From the NCBI GenBank assembly GCA_030435675.1, contig CM059621.1, positions 992,001 to 1,056,000 on the forward strand: a DNA stretch of 64,000 bases, in the 5' to 3' direction. Positions within the stretch are counted from its first letter, which is position 1. Each line of letters opens with the position of its first letter. A program made the position numbers and the translations under genes. This document shows, in pieces, positions 20,981 to 33,044 of this stretch. The DNA is from Steinernema hermaphroditum. Its lineage: Eukaryota; Nematoda; Chromadorea; Rhabditida; Steinernematidae. Below the pieces are notes generated by a model. That model saw nothing but the letters and a program-made list of their open reading frames with translations, searched no databases and was not told the origin of the DNA.

Positions 20981-23900
20981 GTTTTAGGCAATGAACGGAC
21001 AGAGCAGATGAGTGTGGGCTGTGCGGATCTAAGCGGCGAGTGTTGACATTGCGCCACCGTTCGTTGGGATATCGAAAATCCGCGCAAATCAGGTTTTCGG
21101 CGCCATCGGGTAAATGAGGTGCTGGTGCAGGGCAGGCAGGTTGGGCGGTGTTGAAGTGTTGACACTCGACGAGAGCGGCGGCGATTGCGGGAGAACAAGG
21201 GCCTGAAAGTGGCTGTGATACTGTCGCCGAGCACTGTATGGTCCCCGAGCGCATATGCAATGAGCTGGTCAGGCAAGAGGGTAAACAGATCGTTCGCAGT
21301 TGTAAATAAGATGGTTCACTGAGCAGATCAAACAGTCTCGTATCGAGACAATAGTGGTTGAGGAAGAGGTAGTGGATTGACACGATTTTTGACACTAAAT
21401 GCTCGACCTCCGAGCGATAATTGTCTGTCAGCGTTGAACAAAAGAACTGCGCTTGATGAAGGTGATTTCACTAGAAAAGTGCTTTAACCAAAATCACAAA
21501 AAGATGCATCCATTTAGATAGGACTCAAATCGCCTAAGTTCTCCAAGACAGAAACACAAGAAACGTTAAATTACGGGGTGCATGATTCCCTAAAAACGGA
21601 AGTCTTATAAACAATCTTTTGTGGGTCAGCTGTGGGGCGTCTACACCAAGCCGATGGCATTTGAATCGCAGTTCTTGTCTTCTAGACAATCCTTTGTGGG
21701 GCAGTTGTTTCAACGCTTGGTAATGTAAATTAATAGTAACCAAACCAGGAACATACGTAATGATAATCGGTAGGGTTACCAAGAACTTGTTGACTTACGT
21801 GACCAGTAGAAGTGGCCTAATCAAAAATATTATGAAAAATTTGTGACAAAAACGGATGTATTGCAGCCAGTGATACAAACCGAGGCGAAGCCGAACCGAT
21901 TACACCAAGCCGATGCGATTTGAATCGCTCTTCTTGTATATTGGGCACAACTGCAACTGTTCGCAAGGAGTGTACGACCAGAGCGTAGACGATCAGAGAA
22001 AAAGAGGTGATCTTGTTACATTCCCTCCCCCAATGAAAACTGTGAAAAGAAAACATTCTTTGTACACGAAGAAACACATGAATGAGTGCATTTTTTGCAC
22101 TTCGATTTGCATAGAATTTCCATGATTTTAAGAAATGCAAGAAATCTTTCGTTCTACTAGCCGGATTTGTTACTTCATATCAAGTCACTTGTTCATATCA
22201 CATAATACTGAGAATAGTTGCAAGGAAATAAGCACCTGGAGGTAATGATCGTTGAAAGAAGGTCTAAAACTCCCACGGAAAACTCCCATGGCAGAAAGGC
22301 AAAGGAACGTGTTTCTCTGAGAACATGAAACGCTCTCCCACTAGCCTAAACATATGATTTATCTGCAAAGAACGTTAAGGCAATGTTGAGCTTTAGCGTC
22401 TATAATTGCGAACGAAGGTCCTAATCAGGGCTGTGTACAGTCTTGACTCTCGACACTCACACAGCCCTGGTCCTAATCCACCCTTCTCGCATGTGGATAC
22501 CAGGTGATTAAAGAACAGCGAAATGCGCACTAGGCGTGGCGTTTGCTGAGCGCCATTCTCCTACACTCAAACCAGTGAAAGGGCCTTTGCCGCACACGCA
22601 ATACACACACATGTAATTATTAACCAAGGGGAAGGGATTATGTTACATTGCACATATGAGAACATTCCGCCCCGTTAGGAAATACTAATGGAGAGGGAGG
22701 CGTTTGTAAGAGTAAAACATCAATATCAAGGCATTATTCATGTACACGAACATCCGTTCAGCATCCAGAACAGTCACAGACCTGTAAAGCTAAACAGTGA
22801 TTTTTGAAGTGAGCTCTCTATCCTAATCATTCAAGCCTATAAAGGCGTTAACTGATTTAATAAGTGATTTCAGAGGAGCAGGAGCAGAGGAAGCGTATGG
22901 ATTTGGTATTTCGATTCGTGAGGGGTCGTTGAAAGACGATGAAAGTAGTTATGATGATCCCAAAAAATATAGACAGTTCAGAAACAGATCGTTTCCCTGT
23001 GATCGGGCACCAATGTAAACCGATCAAAGTTATGATCAGACGAGTTTCAGCAAAGATTAAGGGATGGATGTCACCACATCACCATCTGGCCACTGCTTCC
23101 CATTGCTCATTGAGACATTAGACATATGAGATCATTACGCTTATGGGTTTCCTCATCGTAAATTCTAATTAATATAATGTTCGTTCATCGACAAATGCAT
23201 CGATTGAGACGTGAAGATCAAGAACTCCATTTTCGGAGAGCCAATTAAAGCGCAGCCTCAGCAGCTGCGGCGCGCCAAAATAAACGATTCTAATTTATTT
23301 TCCACTTATCAGACACACTTTCGTTGCACACTCCACTAAGCCCTCGTGCCCATCACGCTCCCTAATGTTATGCAAATGGCACTGAGGGGCGAAGGAGGAG
23401 GCATAGGGCAGATCGATCGGAGGACACACAAGAAACACGCGGGGCCCGTTTTTGAAGACAGGGGAAGAAGGCCCTACGCGCGCGCGCACCAACATGCAAA
23501 ACAACAACTTAATCGCGAGGCCACGAAGAGCGATTCGATTAGCGCCGAATTGTGCGATGGAGAAGATGTTGGCGGCGACGGCGACGGGAAACACGTCCTG
23601 ATTGTCGTCTTTTAGCACATGCACGCCGGCGACGAGGCGATTGTTTGCCGGGTGTAAGGAGCGGATGTTTGTTGCTGTTGTTTATTCATGAGGGTGGCGG
23701 GTGTTGGGCGATGACGAATGGCTTAGATGATGGGGATTTGGAGGAAGGCGCATAAAAGACGATGTAAATATTCAAAAGATGGGATTCCTCGGGAAGACGC
23801 GGCCGAGAGGGCAAAGAACGGCTGGAATGGGAGAGCACGAAGCTCTATAAATTTATAACATGACACTGCAACTGCCAGCTAAGAATCGTGAAATCATTTG

Positions 23901-24135
23901 GGACAAGGATGAAGGTACTCACACATACGTTCCTAACCAATCTATTGTTCATCGTTTGAAAGGAAATGTCCTTTGAACACGTTTTGCAAAATTGTAGCAA
24001 ATGGGAAAACACATCCCAATTTTGCGGTGTTGGCTAAATCACGCCCAAGTGCTTTTTTCACAGACTTATACTCCTGAATCAACATATGCCCTGTAAGGTG
24101 TCATATAGCCGTAGCCATCAAGAAAGACATGTAGC
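20981..24135. other. Intergenic region with repeats, no recognised gene
   Basis: Contains a direct repeat pair (21645-21690 and 21895-21945, around ACACCAAGCCGAT), a perfect hairpin with CAGGGCTGTGT/ACACAGCCCTG near 22427-22472, and a GC-richer block at 23340-23760 with open frames on both strands but no recognisable domain. The start of the calponin-like gene lies at its left edge. Confidence 0.5.
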
Positions 24136-24450
24136 ACACTGTAGTCTCTTCTTCTCATCTGGCTTCAGTGGCGGAGGCGCTATCAAAGTGAATGTCGGCA
24201 ATCCCATTAGTTTGCGCGTGCATCGAAGCGGCAAAGAGGCTCGAAAGCATGGCGAACAGAGTTAAGAGTCATCTTCGGCTCAGCTGCCGGTGCAAAACTC
24301 GGAGCTGCAGCGAAGTGATCGCTTTTTTAGCGAGACGTTGAAAGTTTGGAAGACGTCAGAACCGCCGCTCACATGGAAAGGTCCAAAACTGTCCTACGTC
24401 GATTCCGCTGAAACATCGTGTTAGGGCGTTGCAACTACAGAGGACAAAAT
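24136..24450 (-). repeat. Dispersed repeat family R3, copy 2
   Basis: CCCATTAGTTTGCGCGTGCA with TCGAAGCGGCAAAGAGGCT matches the neighbouring copy at 24700-24755 directly, and the copy at 58545-58580 in reverse complement. The copy is diverged and does not code. Confidence 0.55.
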
Positions 24451-24639
24451 GGACTTTGAGCTATAGCTTAAATCCGCCATTCACCGATGAAACCTATTAG
24501 GGGTTCTGCTACACTCTGGCATGATATCCTCCACGCCAAATTTCAGTCGAATCGGCGTGGACCTCTCCTAGTCTACATTACATTTACTCTTGAATCAATG
24601 ACATTCGTCATGCAAGATATCTCATAATGCTCAAAGGAG

Positions 24640-25090
24640 AACCGTATATCACCGTAGTAGCTGCTGATCTTCTTTCTTCGGCTCAGAGCGTCCGAATTAA
24701 AGGAAGCTACCCCATCAGTGTGCGCGGGCTTCGAAGCAACAAAGAGGCTGCATGCAGAAGATGCGCGGTGGTGGAGCACGATAGTCAACGTGGAATCCCG
24801 TCTTCGGTGCAGTTGACGGAGCAGACTTCGGAGTTGGGGCGATTCTTCGGCTTGAGTGGGCGGCGCGGGTGGTCGGGTGATGCTGACGGTCTTCTTGGCG
24901 AGATATAATTCGGCGTACGTTCCACGCCAGCCACGGCGGATTGGAACGGGGCGATCATTGTGCCAACAACGACGGCCGAGAACAACCGCTTACTCAACTC
25001 ATTCCGCTCAGACAGCCTCAGAGAGAGCGAGTGGACGACCCGACCGATCGCTGGGAACACAAATGAAAGAACGCCTCTCCTAGTCAGTGA
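24640..25090 (-). repeat. Dispersed repeat family R3, copy 3
   Basis: The reverse complement of 24940-25080 matches 5715-5825 (TCATTGTGCCAACAACGAC, GAGCGAGTGGACGACC, GATCGCTGGG). The left part matches copy 2. Together they show one family in both orientations. Confidence 0.6.
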
Positions 25091-25274
25091 ACTCATTTCT
25101 AGAATCTTTTTGCAAACAAGGAACTCTCACTTATCGGCGTGTATCCAGCTTGGCTTTTCAGATGCTCGCACAAGCTGGTAGGATCGCCGATTTTCCCTCA
25201 GATTCTCTTTGTGCTCCGTATGCGCTTCCCGGAGTACTAGACAGAACTTGGACTTGTTCAGCAACATTTTACTT

Positions 25275-27801
25275 TCACAACCGTCTTATATCATAACCAG
25301 TCTTTTCCTGTGGTGGCAGTTGACTGACCAGCGCTACCGTATTCGACTCGTGATGACTGTATCCATAACAACAGAACAGTTGTTGTCTGAAAGAGTAGCG
25401 GTACTCGACGCTTCTCCAGAAGTACACGTAGTAGTTCACCGAATAGCTCAGCAACCCTAAAGAACTATTCTATTACTCTAGGTATTCTCTTCTGCGTACC
25501 TGGAATGACTGCATATGTAACTGCCTCCGCTATCACATCCTTATTGACATGAGCCATTCTCATGATGAATATTAGAACTGCACAGCAGACGGCCGACACA
25601 AAATAGGCCACAACATTAACGGTCAGGGTGACGATCATGTTTCGATGAGCCGTCAGTTGAGATTTACTCAAGAAAGCGGACTTTTTGGGAGCTGAAAGGC
25701 AAGCTCATGACCGATCAGAGCCGAAAAGAATACCTATCTTGTAGATCATCCAGTAGGCAGCTCCAAACAGGATTACTGTAAGCAGACAAAGAACCACCTC
25801 GGCCTTATTCCAAAATCCTGAGATGAGCCTAGAGTATGCGAGTGGTGGATTGCAAATGGGAATAAAAGAGTTGTCCAGTGAGGTTGCGCCCATCGTCTAG
25901 GTTGATGTTATAGGTTACAATGGAATGAATATCGTTCTTACGAATAACGCTGCACCGTATATCACTCCCGGACATGTGATAAAAAGAGTGTATCGGAAAG
26001 TGCGCCATTTGCGATATCTGAACAATGAAGGATGGCTAGAAAGGGAGCGGAGCTATTGGTACCGTAGAGGGAAGCATATGGCGAGAAGTCGATCGATTCC
26101 GATGGCGACGTGCATGTACGATTCGATGTTTTCGATGAAGATGTAGAAACCGATGGACCAGAAGCACTGGGGACGGTACATGGATGCGTTGTTGGTGAGA
26201 AGGCGGAACGCGGAGAGCAACTCGAAGAGCAGGCAGAACAGATCACAGTAAGCGAGCACCGCTAGGAGGATGCCTGAATTGATTTGAGAATCAGCAGTAT
26301 TCGGATAATTCCTTTTTAATTAGTGAGACGAATAAAAAGGTCCTCTAATAAAATATTCCTTGTTCATGGATCAATAGGGTCACTGTTCTTATCTACCAGA
26401 GGAATACTAGATCGTAAGGGTAGACCTCAACTATGTCAAACTATGAACGATACGAGCATATGGGTGATCTGGAGTGGCGACTTCCTAGCCCACGGACAAA
26501 GATAGACATCGGCTCAGCCGTATATCCATGTCAACCTCAGCCGATCCGATCCACTCGTGCCCATCTCTGCCTGCACTGTCGTGGATGGGCCTTGACTATC
26601 CATGACGATCTGCCCATGAGTGAAAATGACCCAACCACGGTTGTTCTTGAGAATTACGTGGTCAAACTGAGTAGGAAATAAGTAAGTAAGAACAGATGTC
26701 GATAGCGATGAACACGGACGCTCATTGACAATCATGGGACGGCCCGTGGTCAATCAGACTTTCGACTTCGGAACCGGCTCCGGCTCGAGTGAGACTCTGA
26801 TGGATGGTTACGAACTATCCATAGCCACTTAAGTAAGATGGTCACGGAGTGCCCATAAATGAAAACGGCCTACCAACGGCTGTCCATGAGGATGGTTTCG
26901 CTGAGATCACCCTTATCCGTATCGCTACAAGGTTGCCCAAAAAGTGCATCTACAGGCTGCATATGGATACAAGTCTAGAAGGCCAGGTTGTCGGAATGGA
27001 AGGAGCTTTGTCGGAATGAGGGGAGTGTTGCCGGTTTTTTTTTCGGCCACGAAAGTGATTGGCGGTTCAGCATGACTGATAGGGCGACTGGAGAAGTAAG
27101 GATGTGGGGGGTAAAGGGTAGGTAGGCCAAAACTCTTCTCCCGCTGAGTTTTGGCCTACCTACCCCCCCCCCCCTCCCACATCCTCACTTCTCCAGTCGC
27201 CCTATCAGTCATGCCGAACCCCCAATCACAATTACAAACTGCGCTTTTCCGGTAAATTTTCCATTCCGGCAACGCTTTCCCCATTCCGGCAACTGTTTGA
27301 TAACAGAGCAGAAGGCCATTCAGACCGGCGAGACCGGCCGGTTTCTGTCGTTTTTCGCTTCACTGCTTCATTTTCCGACCGATCGCACGTTTCGATGACT
27401 TCGAAAATAGCATTCTAGACCTGCCCTACCAGGGACTAACCGCCGTCAGAGTGCCGACGGCTTACATGTCTACATTTACATGTATTTGTTCAAGTGTGTG
27501 TGCAAAAAAGAAGGATAATTTCGGGGTTGACTGTAACAGGCTGTATTTTGAATGTAAAGGGAATAGCATTCACAATATGAAGTCCTTTGTTTAGTCTAAA
27601 TCATTGATTTGATGGGTATATTCACTTACCACATTTAGTCCTCAATTGCTTCCTTCGATAAGTAGCTAAAATAATATTGACATTGCCAAAAGTGCCTAAG
27701 ATCCCGAAATAGACGAGACAGGCTTTGACGACGGTCTTGCACGTCCAACTAATGCTACCGTCTATCTCCGGCAGAAGAGTCGTCGTCGCCATTGTGCGCA
27801 T
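25275..27801 (-). CDS. Srsx-family 7TM receptor (nematode GPCR)
   Basis: Rhodopsin-like orphan receptor of the nematode Srsx family. Six exons: 27801-27630, 26273-26063, 26017-25942, 25896-25734, 25691-25500, 25456-25275, giving 331 residues from the ATG at 27801 (328 from ATG 27792). The frame continues open further upstream, so the start is uncertain. Visible landmarks: TM1 GILGTFGNVNIILATYRRK, TM2 AVLAYCDLFCLL, TM3 end AIGIDRLLAICFPLRY (in place of DRY), TM4 TLFITCPGVIYGAALF, TM5 AEVVLCLLTVILFGAAYW, TM6 NVVAYFVSAVCCAVLIF, and TM7 LSYSVNYYVYFWRSVEYR. Every join keeps the frame. Introns 2-5 are 41-45 bases; intron 1 (1.36 kb) holds a foldback element and a dispersed repeat. No damage is seen. 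Confidence 0.88.
26505..26605 (-). repeat. Dispersed repeat, copy 2 (see 4015-4135)
   Basis: Reverse complement of the block in rml-3 intron 2: CAGCCGTATATCCATGTCAA and CAGCCGATCCGATCCACTCG here against ATGCGGTTGAGCCG and GATCGGCTG there. Lies in intron 1 of the srsx gene. Confidence 0.5.
26985..27305. mobile_element. Foldback element in intron 1 of the srsx gene
   Basis: Almost perfect inverted repeat: CATGACTGATAGGGCGACTG (27072-27091) with GTAAGGATGTGGG is mirrored by CCCACATCCTCACTT and CAGTCGCCCTATCAGTCATG (27191-27210). Outside these, GTCGGAATGG boxes on the left match CCATTCCGGC boxes on the right. A run of 13 or 14 C near 27162 faces a G-rich segment. No coding capacity. Confidence 0.8.
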
Positions 27802-30129
27802 AGTGGTGGCGTCTGGAAAGCGTCGAAAACAGAATTGGTCGCCACACTTTAATCCCGAAATTTCCGATGGGCGCCGGGGGGAGAGAGGGCAACAGGACGT
27901 CCACGTTCTAAGAGTGCAATCTCCCGGAGTGCAGGTGCTTTTCGGCGGAAACCAGTTCAATTGGTGCCATGGGAAAAGAAAGGAAAGGGTGGCCTCGTAA
28001 AGCGGGACAAAGGTCACACGCATCAATACAAATCTGTTTATGTCAAAAGAATGACAGCGCATTTTTTCAAATTCTTATCACTATAGTCATGGCAAGAAAG
28101 GCCACACACGTGCCTACCATCTAAGCTTCTAAATGAAGAGTAAACAACGGATTTTCCCACAGGAACGCATAAACACTTTGCGGCTAAAGATCGAAATCTC
28201 AGGCAAATGTGGAAAGCTGGTCAACTTTCTCAAGAATAAATCAACTGATGTATGCCCTGTGAATAGTATTATTCATCCGAGAAATTACTCCCCAGGCAAT
28301 ATTTCATGATGTGGATATCTTGGTCTCATGACAAATCGCATTTGCTTTGCAACTTGTGTGCAAAGTCGGCTTAGATTCTAGAACAATGTATGTGCAAATT
28401 TGGTTAAAAACCGTTTAGTTATACAGTCATCATCGGGGTCAGTGATGCGAGAGAGGGCAGACGAACAGAGAAAATGCATTTTGGCACATTTCTGGCCTTC
28501 GAGAGAAGTTTTGAGAACCCAAAGATCAGATGCCAAGCAGGCCGGTCATATTCTATCAAAAGTCCCCTGGAGAGTGCTCAAAAATGGACGGACTCGTTGG
28601 GATCACTGGTCATGACGGTGCTAATAGAGAGCGGCAACCTTGCTTATCAGAGTTGGGTGGGTAGCCGATACTTACCCGGATTCGTCCTAGTCTACATCGA
28701 ATAAACGAAATGGTAGAGATTTTAAAGTAGGCGTTCCAAAGGTGGTTTATTAAAGATTCCACACTAGCCAAAGTGTAAGATCAACGACATATACCGAGTG
28801 AACTAAAGCGACGAATATCGCGGGATACATATATTGTGGCTACAAGTAATTTACAGAAAACAAGAACACCTACTTGTCTGTAACCTTTGTCGTCAAAGCC
28901 GCCTGCATTTGTAGCTGGAAAAACAGAGATCGCGTACAGAAAAGCAAATAACGAGAAAGACCTTTTCAGTGTTTTGCTGAATTGAAAGGTTGCGCAAATC
29001 TGGAACAACTAATGAACCATAACCATATGGTGGTTCAAGTAGTGTTGATCAAAGATCTGTGAATCTTATACTCCTTCAATGTTGGTTCTTATAGAGATCC
29101 CCATCATCATCTAGTGCATTTCTGCCTTACATGAACAACGCCAAATATGCCTTAAAATGTGCCAAAAAAAAAGTGAAAACTGGAGAAATTGGACGAGCGA
29201 GTGACATATACTGGTCTGGTCTGCGTCCCAGCACGATCGTATTGACGATCGAGCGCGGAGTACGGTAAATCTGCTTGTCCGTGGGCTGTTGATCGTTTCA
29301 TCGTGCCCACAGAGGGGTTATATTTTTGTGGTCAACTAGCCTTCGAAAAAGCGATAGATTGGGACAAACCTTCCCACATTAAACCGTTCTCAAACGGGAG
29401 ATCGTATTCAGTCACTTAGAAAAACGCCAAAACACAGCTACCCTCCATGGCGACCAGAGTTTGTGGGCCAACTTCGCTAGACAAACAAGCCCCGCGCGAC
29501 AGAGAAAAATCTAAAATTTATGACCTTTGTATTTAAATATTGATGCACCGCGCTGTAAAATAACAACAACACGCGATTCCCCGCTTTATCGGACCTCTTC
29601 CAGACGTTCCAATGGGGCGCGCCAATGGCGAGGCCGATCGATGGAGCAGAAAACACTTTGTTCCAGTTCACTGAGCACAAATTGGGGGCCGTTTCTTTCT
29701 ACAAATTCCCTTAAAGGCTGTCGGCGAGTCAAGACGCGTGGAGAAAGCGAAAAACAAAAAACGGGCTACGGCAAAAACAAAGTAAAATGGAACTGGAGAG
29801 CCAGAGGCGTCGAAAAGGACGGAAACCGACCAACGCGTACAAAGATCGACTATCAAATGGTCTGCAGAGACGACCATCATCTCGAAGGGGACTTGAAACG
29901 GTCTGCAGACAGAGAAGCAGCAAATCTCGACAGTTATCCATTCTATAGACATCATGGCGCGCCGAATGAATAACGGTGAACGGTGTGGATCCAATGATTT
30001 GTGCCACCACATCCGCGATCACGATCTGCCGGTTTCATTGGATGACTTGCAGGACCTGTAGAAAAACAATAAAAGGCAACATTACGCGTTTAACATATTA
30101 CACGGACATTACAACTTATTACAATTAAA
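27802..30129. other. Intergenic region between the srsx and KSR-like genes
   Basis: No gene recognised. Contains the repeat at 29855-30012. A short minus-strand frame at 28781-29008 begins with a hydrophobic stretch but has no supporting features. Confidence 0.5.
29855..30012 (-). repeat. Dispersed repeat R6, copy 1 (second copy 33045-33225)
   Basis: The reverse complement matches 33045-33225 over about 160 bases. Shared runs include CACCGTTCACCGTTATTCAT, CGGCGCGCCATGATGTC and GTCTCTGCAGACCATTTGA. By eye roughly four in five bases agree, so the copies are fairly young. Confidence 0.75.
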
Positions 30130-31318
30130 CTATTCACTTTTGGCGCTCTTCCAGCGGTGTATGACGTCCATAGGAGGGGATGCATCTACAGACATCGATC
30201 CCGGCCGCAGTGATTTGGCAGTGTGACGGCGACTCAATCGTTTCGGCGTCTGATGCAGCATTTCGACGAGTTGTTTGAACTTACTCCGCTCCTGTGGATG
30301 TATCGACCAGCACCGACGAAGAACTGCCTAAACACGACGATGTCAGAATGCACAGGAATGATGAAGCAGGACTTGCCTTTTCTTCCCGCGTTACAAACTT
30401 GGTCGGCACTGGAAACATTCCATTTGAAGCGCGCCACGCGATCATGTGGTCATCCTGGTCGGCGTAGGGAAACGTTTGGGTTATTAATTCGAACCAGACC
30501 GTTCTGGAAAGACGATACGTACAACATTAAAGGGAGCGAGTTCCAACCCAAACGCAAAGACATCGCTAGATTCAGAAAACGGCAATTCGGCATCGTTCGA
30601 AATTACGGCATTTATCAATTCGGGAGCCGCGTAGCATACCCAATGGTCAGGAGAGGCGATCCTGCAAAGACGCGCTGAATTACCAATAATTCAATTCGAA
30701 AAAAGTTACCTTGTTTGCGCGAGCCGAATACGGCTAAATATGCCGAAATCTGTGATGACAATTTTGTTGTTTTTCTCAACGAAAATATTCTTGCTGCGAA
30801 GATCTCTGTGCACAATTCTTCTCGAGTGCAGATAAGCGACGCCGCGACAGATCTGTATGGCGTAATTGTTTATGTGTAGCAGGTCCAAGGGTCCGCTCCC
30901 AGGCGAAGAGGAGCGCGGCGGCTCATGTATCAGAGAGTAAAGCGAACTGCCTTTGCAGAAGGGCATCACTATTCCAGGACCCAGCGTTGGACTGCAGCAG
31001 TATCCCAAAAAGAGAACGATGTTTTCGTGGCGAGTGATCTTGAAAGGGGCCACCTCGGCTTTGAACTCTTCTAGCAAGCAATCTTGTTCAACGTGATCCA
31101 TGTTGAGAAATTTGATGGCGACATCTCCGTGAAACTTCGCCCGGTAGACCTGAAATTAGAAAAGTTAGGATGAATTAACGATTCACGACATTTACATCTC
31201 CAAAACGGCCTTTTCCAATGAGTCCTTTCTCGTCGAAACCGATCTCTCCGAACGGAATGAGGAGGTCGGCCCAGCAACATGGCGAACGCATTGAGTCGAA
31301 ATCGTCGTTCGGGATCAT
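30130..31318 (-). CDS. Kinase suppressor of Ras (KSR)-like kinase domain protein, 5' end uncertain
   Basis: Scaffold of the Raf-MEK-ERK pathway, related to C. elegans KSR-1/KSR-2. Five exons: 31318-31196, 31149-30710, 30661-30548, 30503-30377, 30327-30130 (333 residues from the ATG at 31318). The frame is open back to an ATG at 31513, which would add 65 residues. Features: Gly-rich loop GKGRFGDV; VAIK with the lysine kept (mammalian KSR has Arg, invertebrate KSRs keep Lys); RHENIVLFLGYCC; PFCKGSSL; HRDLRSKN; TDFGIFS in place of the usual DFGL; DHWVCYAAPEL; and RRCWSIHPQERSKF. The last intron (30376-30328) has a GC-AG boundary, AAG|GCAAGT. The N-terminal CA1 and cysteine-rich domains of KSR are not found upstream, where the bZIP-like gene ends only about 500 bp away. 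Confidence 0.85.
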
Positions 31319-31830
31319 GGTTTCCAGAAATTTCGCGTCGCAGAACGAAGTGCTGGGAACGGCTGATGGGCGCAAGCGAGCGAATGTGCTGAGAATGTGG
31401 CTCCCGTAGCGATTTTGCGCACATAATGCGCAAGGTACGGTAATATGGCATATGTTCAACCTATTTGAATTCTTGAACACGATCTCACGATGGTCTAACG
31501 ACTGATTTATCATATCTCCATCTCAATGCAAAGAAAAACGGCCGTCACGTATGCAGAGCGCGCGAGACACGCATCTGTCTCAGACGTTTTTCGAAATGTC
31601 GTCAAATTTAGACAACTTGTAGAGCGGTCGCATCCACCACATAGAAACTCTGGCAGGGAATGAACCAATAGAATCACAGCACACAAACCCTAACCACAAG
31701 CACAATCTTGTTATGAAAAGAATATAACGATCACTTTATGTACAAAGAAACAACGGAATGAGGGTATAACACTCAACAATCGATTCGCCTTTGCTGGCGA
31801 TACATAAGTTGAACAAACGAAACTTGAGAA

Positions 31831-32559
31831 TTAAAGCAGCTGCTCGGCAAGCGACTTCTCCCAGTTGTACATGGCGTTCGATCTTCGGTATACCTCCATG
31901 ATAGTCAGCTGACGACGTCGATACACTTCTTCCTTCAGCATCTCGGTCTTTTCCTTCAGCAGCGCTTCGTTCTCCTGATTGATTCGCTCTTCCAGTTCCT
32001 TCTGCGCGGTCGTTTCGGCCTCCTTCTTGTACTTCTTCGCGGCCACCGACATCCTGTCGTTCATTGGCACCAAAACCAGCGGTACCGACGCTGGACGCTT
32101 CACAGTTCCGCGACATCCCATCAGCGGCTGCGGCATGGGGCTGTTCGGCATCGGGACGAACGTGAAGTACTGCCCGTTGCTCATCGGCGTCGCACGCTGC
32201 ACCATCGTGCCGTATCGCTGCTGCAGTTGTTGGTTCTGAAGATACTGCTTTGGCTGCGGGAAGCACATACGCGTGGCGGACGTCGGCTGCTGTGGCATAA
32301 CAGGAGAGTTCCGTTGGAAAGCCACTTGAACCGGCTGATTTCGCGCGTACGCTCCTCCTGCGACCGACACTGGAATTTGACCGTAGCAAATTCTGGCTTT
32401 GGGAGGCAGCATCCCTCCTGATCTTTGCCGCGGCTGCTGGGACTTCGTTGAAGAAACGCACACGCGAACGATTGGCACTCGCGTGGGCGGCGCCGGTTCT
32501 TCTGGCTGCAGCACGGGTGGTGCTTCCTGAGTTTCTCGGTGAAGAGGTCGTTCGAACAT
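31831..32559 (-). CDS. bZIP-like protein, single exon
   Basis: A 242-residue protein whose ATG lies three bases after a TTTCAG acceptor, suggesting spliced-leader addition. The N-terminal two thirds is rich in Pro, Gln and Arg with no known domain. Residues about 170-230 look like a basic region plus leucine zipper: SVAAKKYKKEAE resembles the ATF4-type basic region (AAxRYRxKK), but with Ser where bZIP proteins have the invariant Asn. It is followed by a Glu/Lys-rich amphipathic helix with heptad-spaced hydrophobics (LEERINQENEALLKEKTEML). The missing Asn makes DNA binding doubtful. It is encoded just upstream of the KSR-like gene on the same strand (stop to ATG 318 or 513 bp). Alternative: a coiled-coil protein unrelated to bZIP. 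Confidence 0.6.
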   Translation of the reverse strand: MFERPLHRETQEAPPVLQPEEPAPPTRVPIVRVCVSSTKSQQPRQRSGGMLPPKARICYGQIPVSVAGGAYARNQPVQVAFQRNSPVMPQQPTSATRMCFPQPKQYLQNQQLQQRYGTMVQRATPMSNGQYFTFVPMPNSPMPQPLMGCRGTVKRPASVPLVLVPMNDRMSVAAKKYKKEAETTAQKELEERINQENEALLKEKTEMLKEEVYRRRQLTIMEVYRRSNAMYNWEKSLAEQLL

Positions 32560-33044
32560 CTTCTGAAATGACAGCAATCGTCACGATATGATAACTAGTG
32601 AAAGCACGGGGAAAATCACGGCACGAGATGACGCAATACGACGCAAGTGTCTAAACGTCTGCCAGTCTAGTGTTCCAAGCTAAACTGGCTTGAGACAAAA
32701 CAGTAATTACAGATCCAACGGTGATCGTTGAGTGCCACTAGCATCAACGATGAACATGGAGATAAGTCCCAACATTCTGAAGTTCACATAGACGAACGCT
32801 AATTTGCCGTCGTTCGTCGCCGACGAGACTGGCTGTCGCCTAAAAATCGAAGGGAACAGTGCTGAGTATCTTTTTGATTTTGAAAACGCAGGGAAAAACT
32901 TTTCGGGAGCCACTGTTCGAATAAAGTTCGAACGCTCTATCGCTTGTCATTTTTGTCAATACAACTGATGCAATAGCCACAGATAAAGCCGAAAAAATGT
33001 AATGGATTCTTGGAGGAATGAATGCATGGCGAAGACACAGCTTG

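Noticed and set aside
23295..23624. 109-codon minus-strand frame with hydrophobic stretches
   Set aside because: No conserved motif, no clear start context, and an equally long plus-strand frame overlaps it in a GC-rich block.
28781..29008. Minus-strand frame starting with a signal-peptide-like stretch and a GGFDDKGYRQ segment
   Set aside because: A tiny secreted peptide gene is conceivable, but no processing sites, stable exon model or family resemblance were found.
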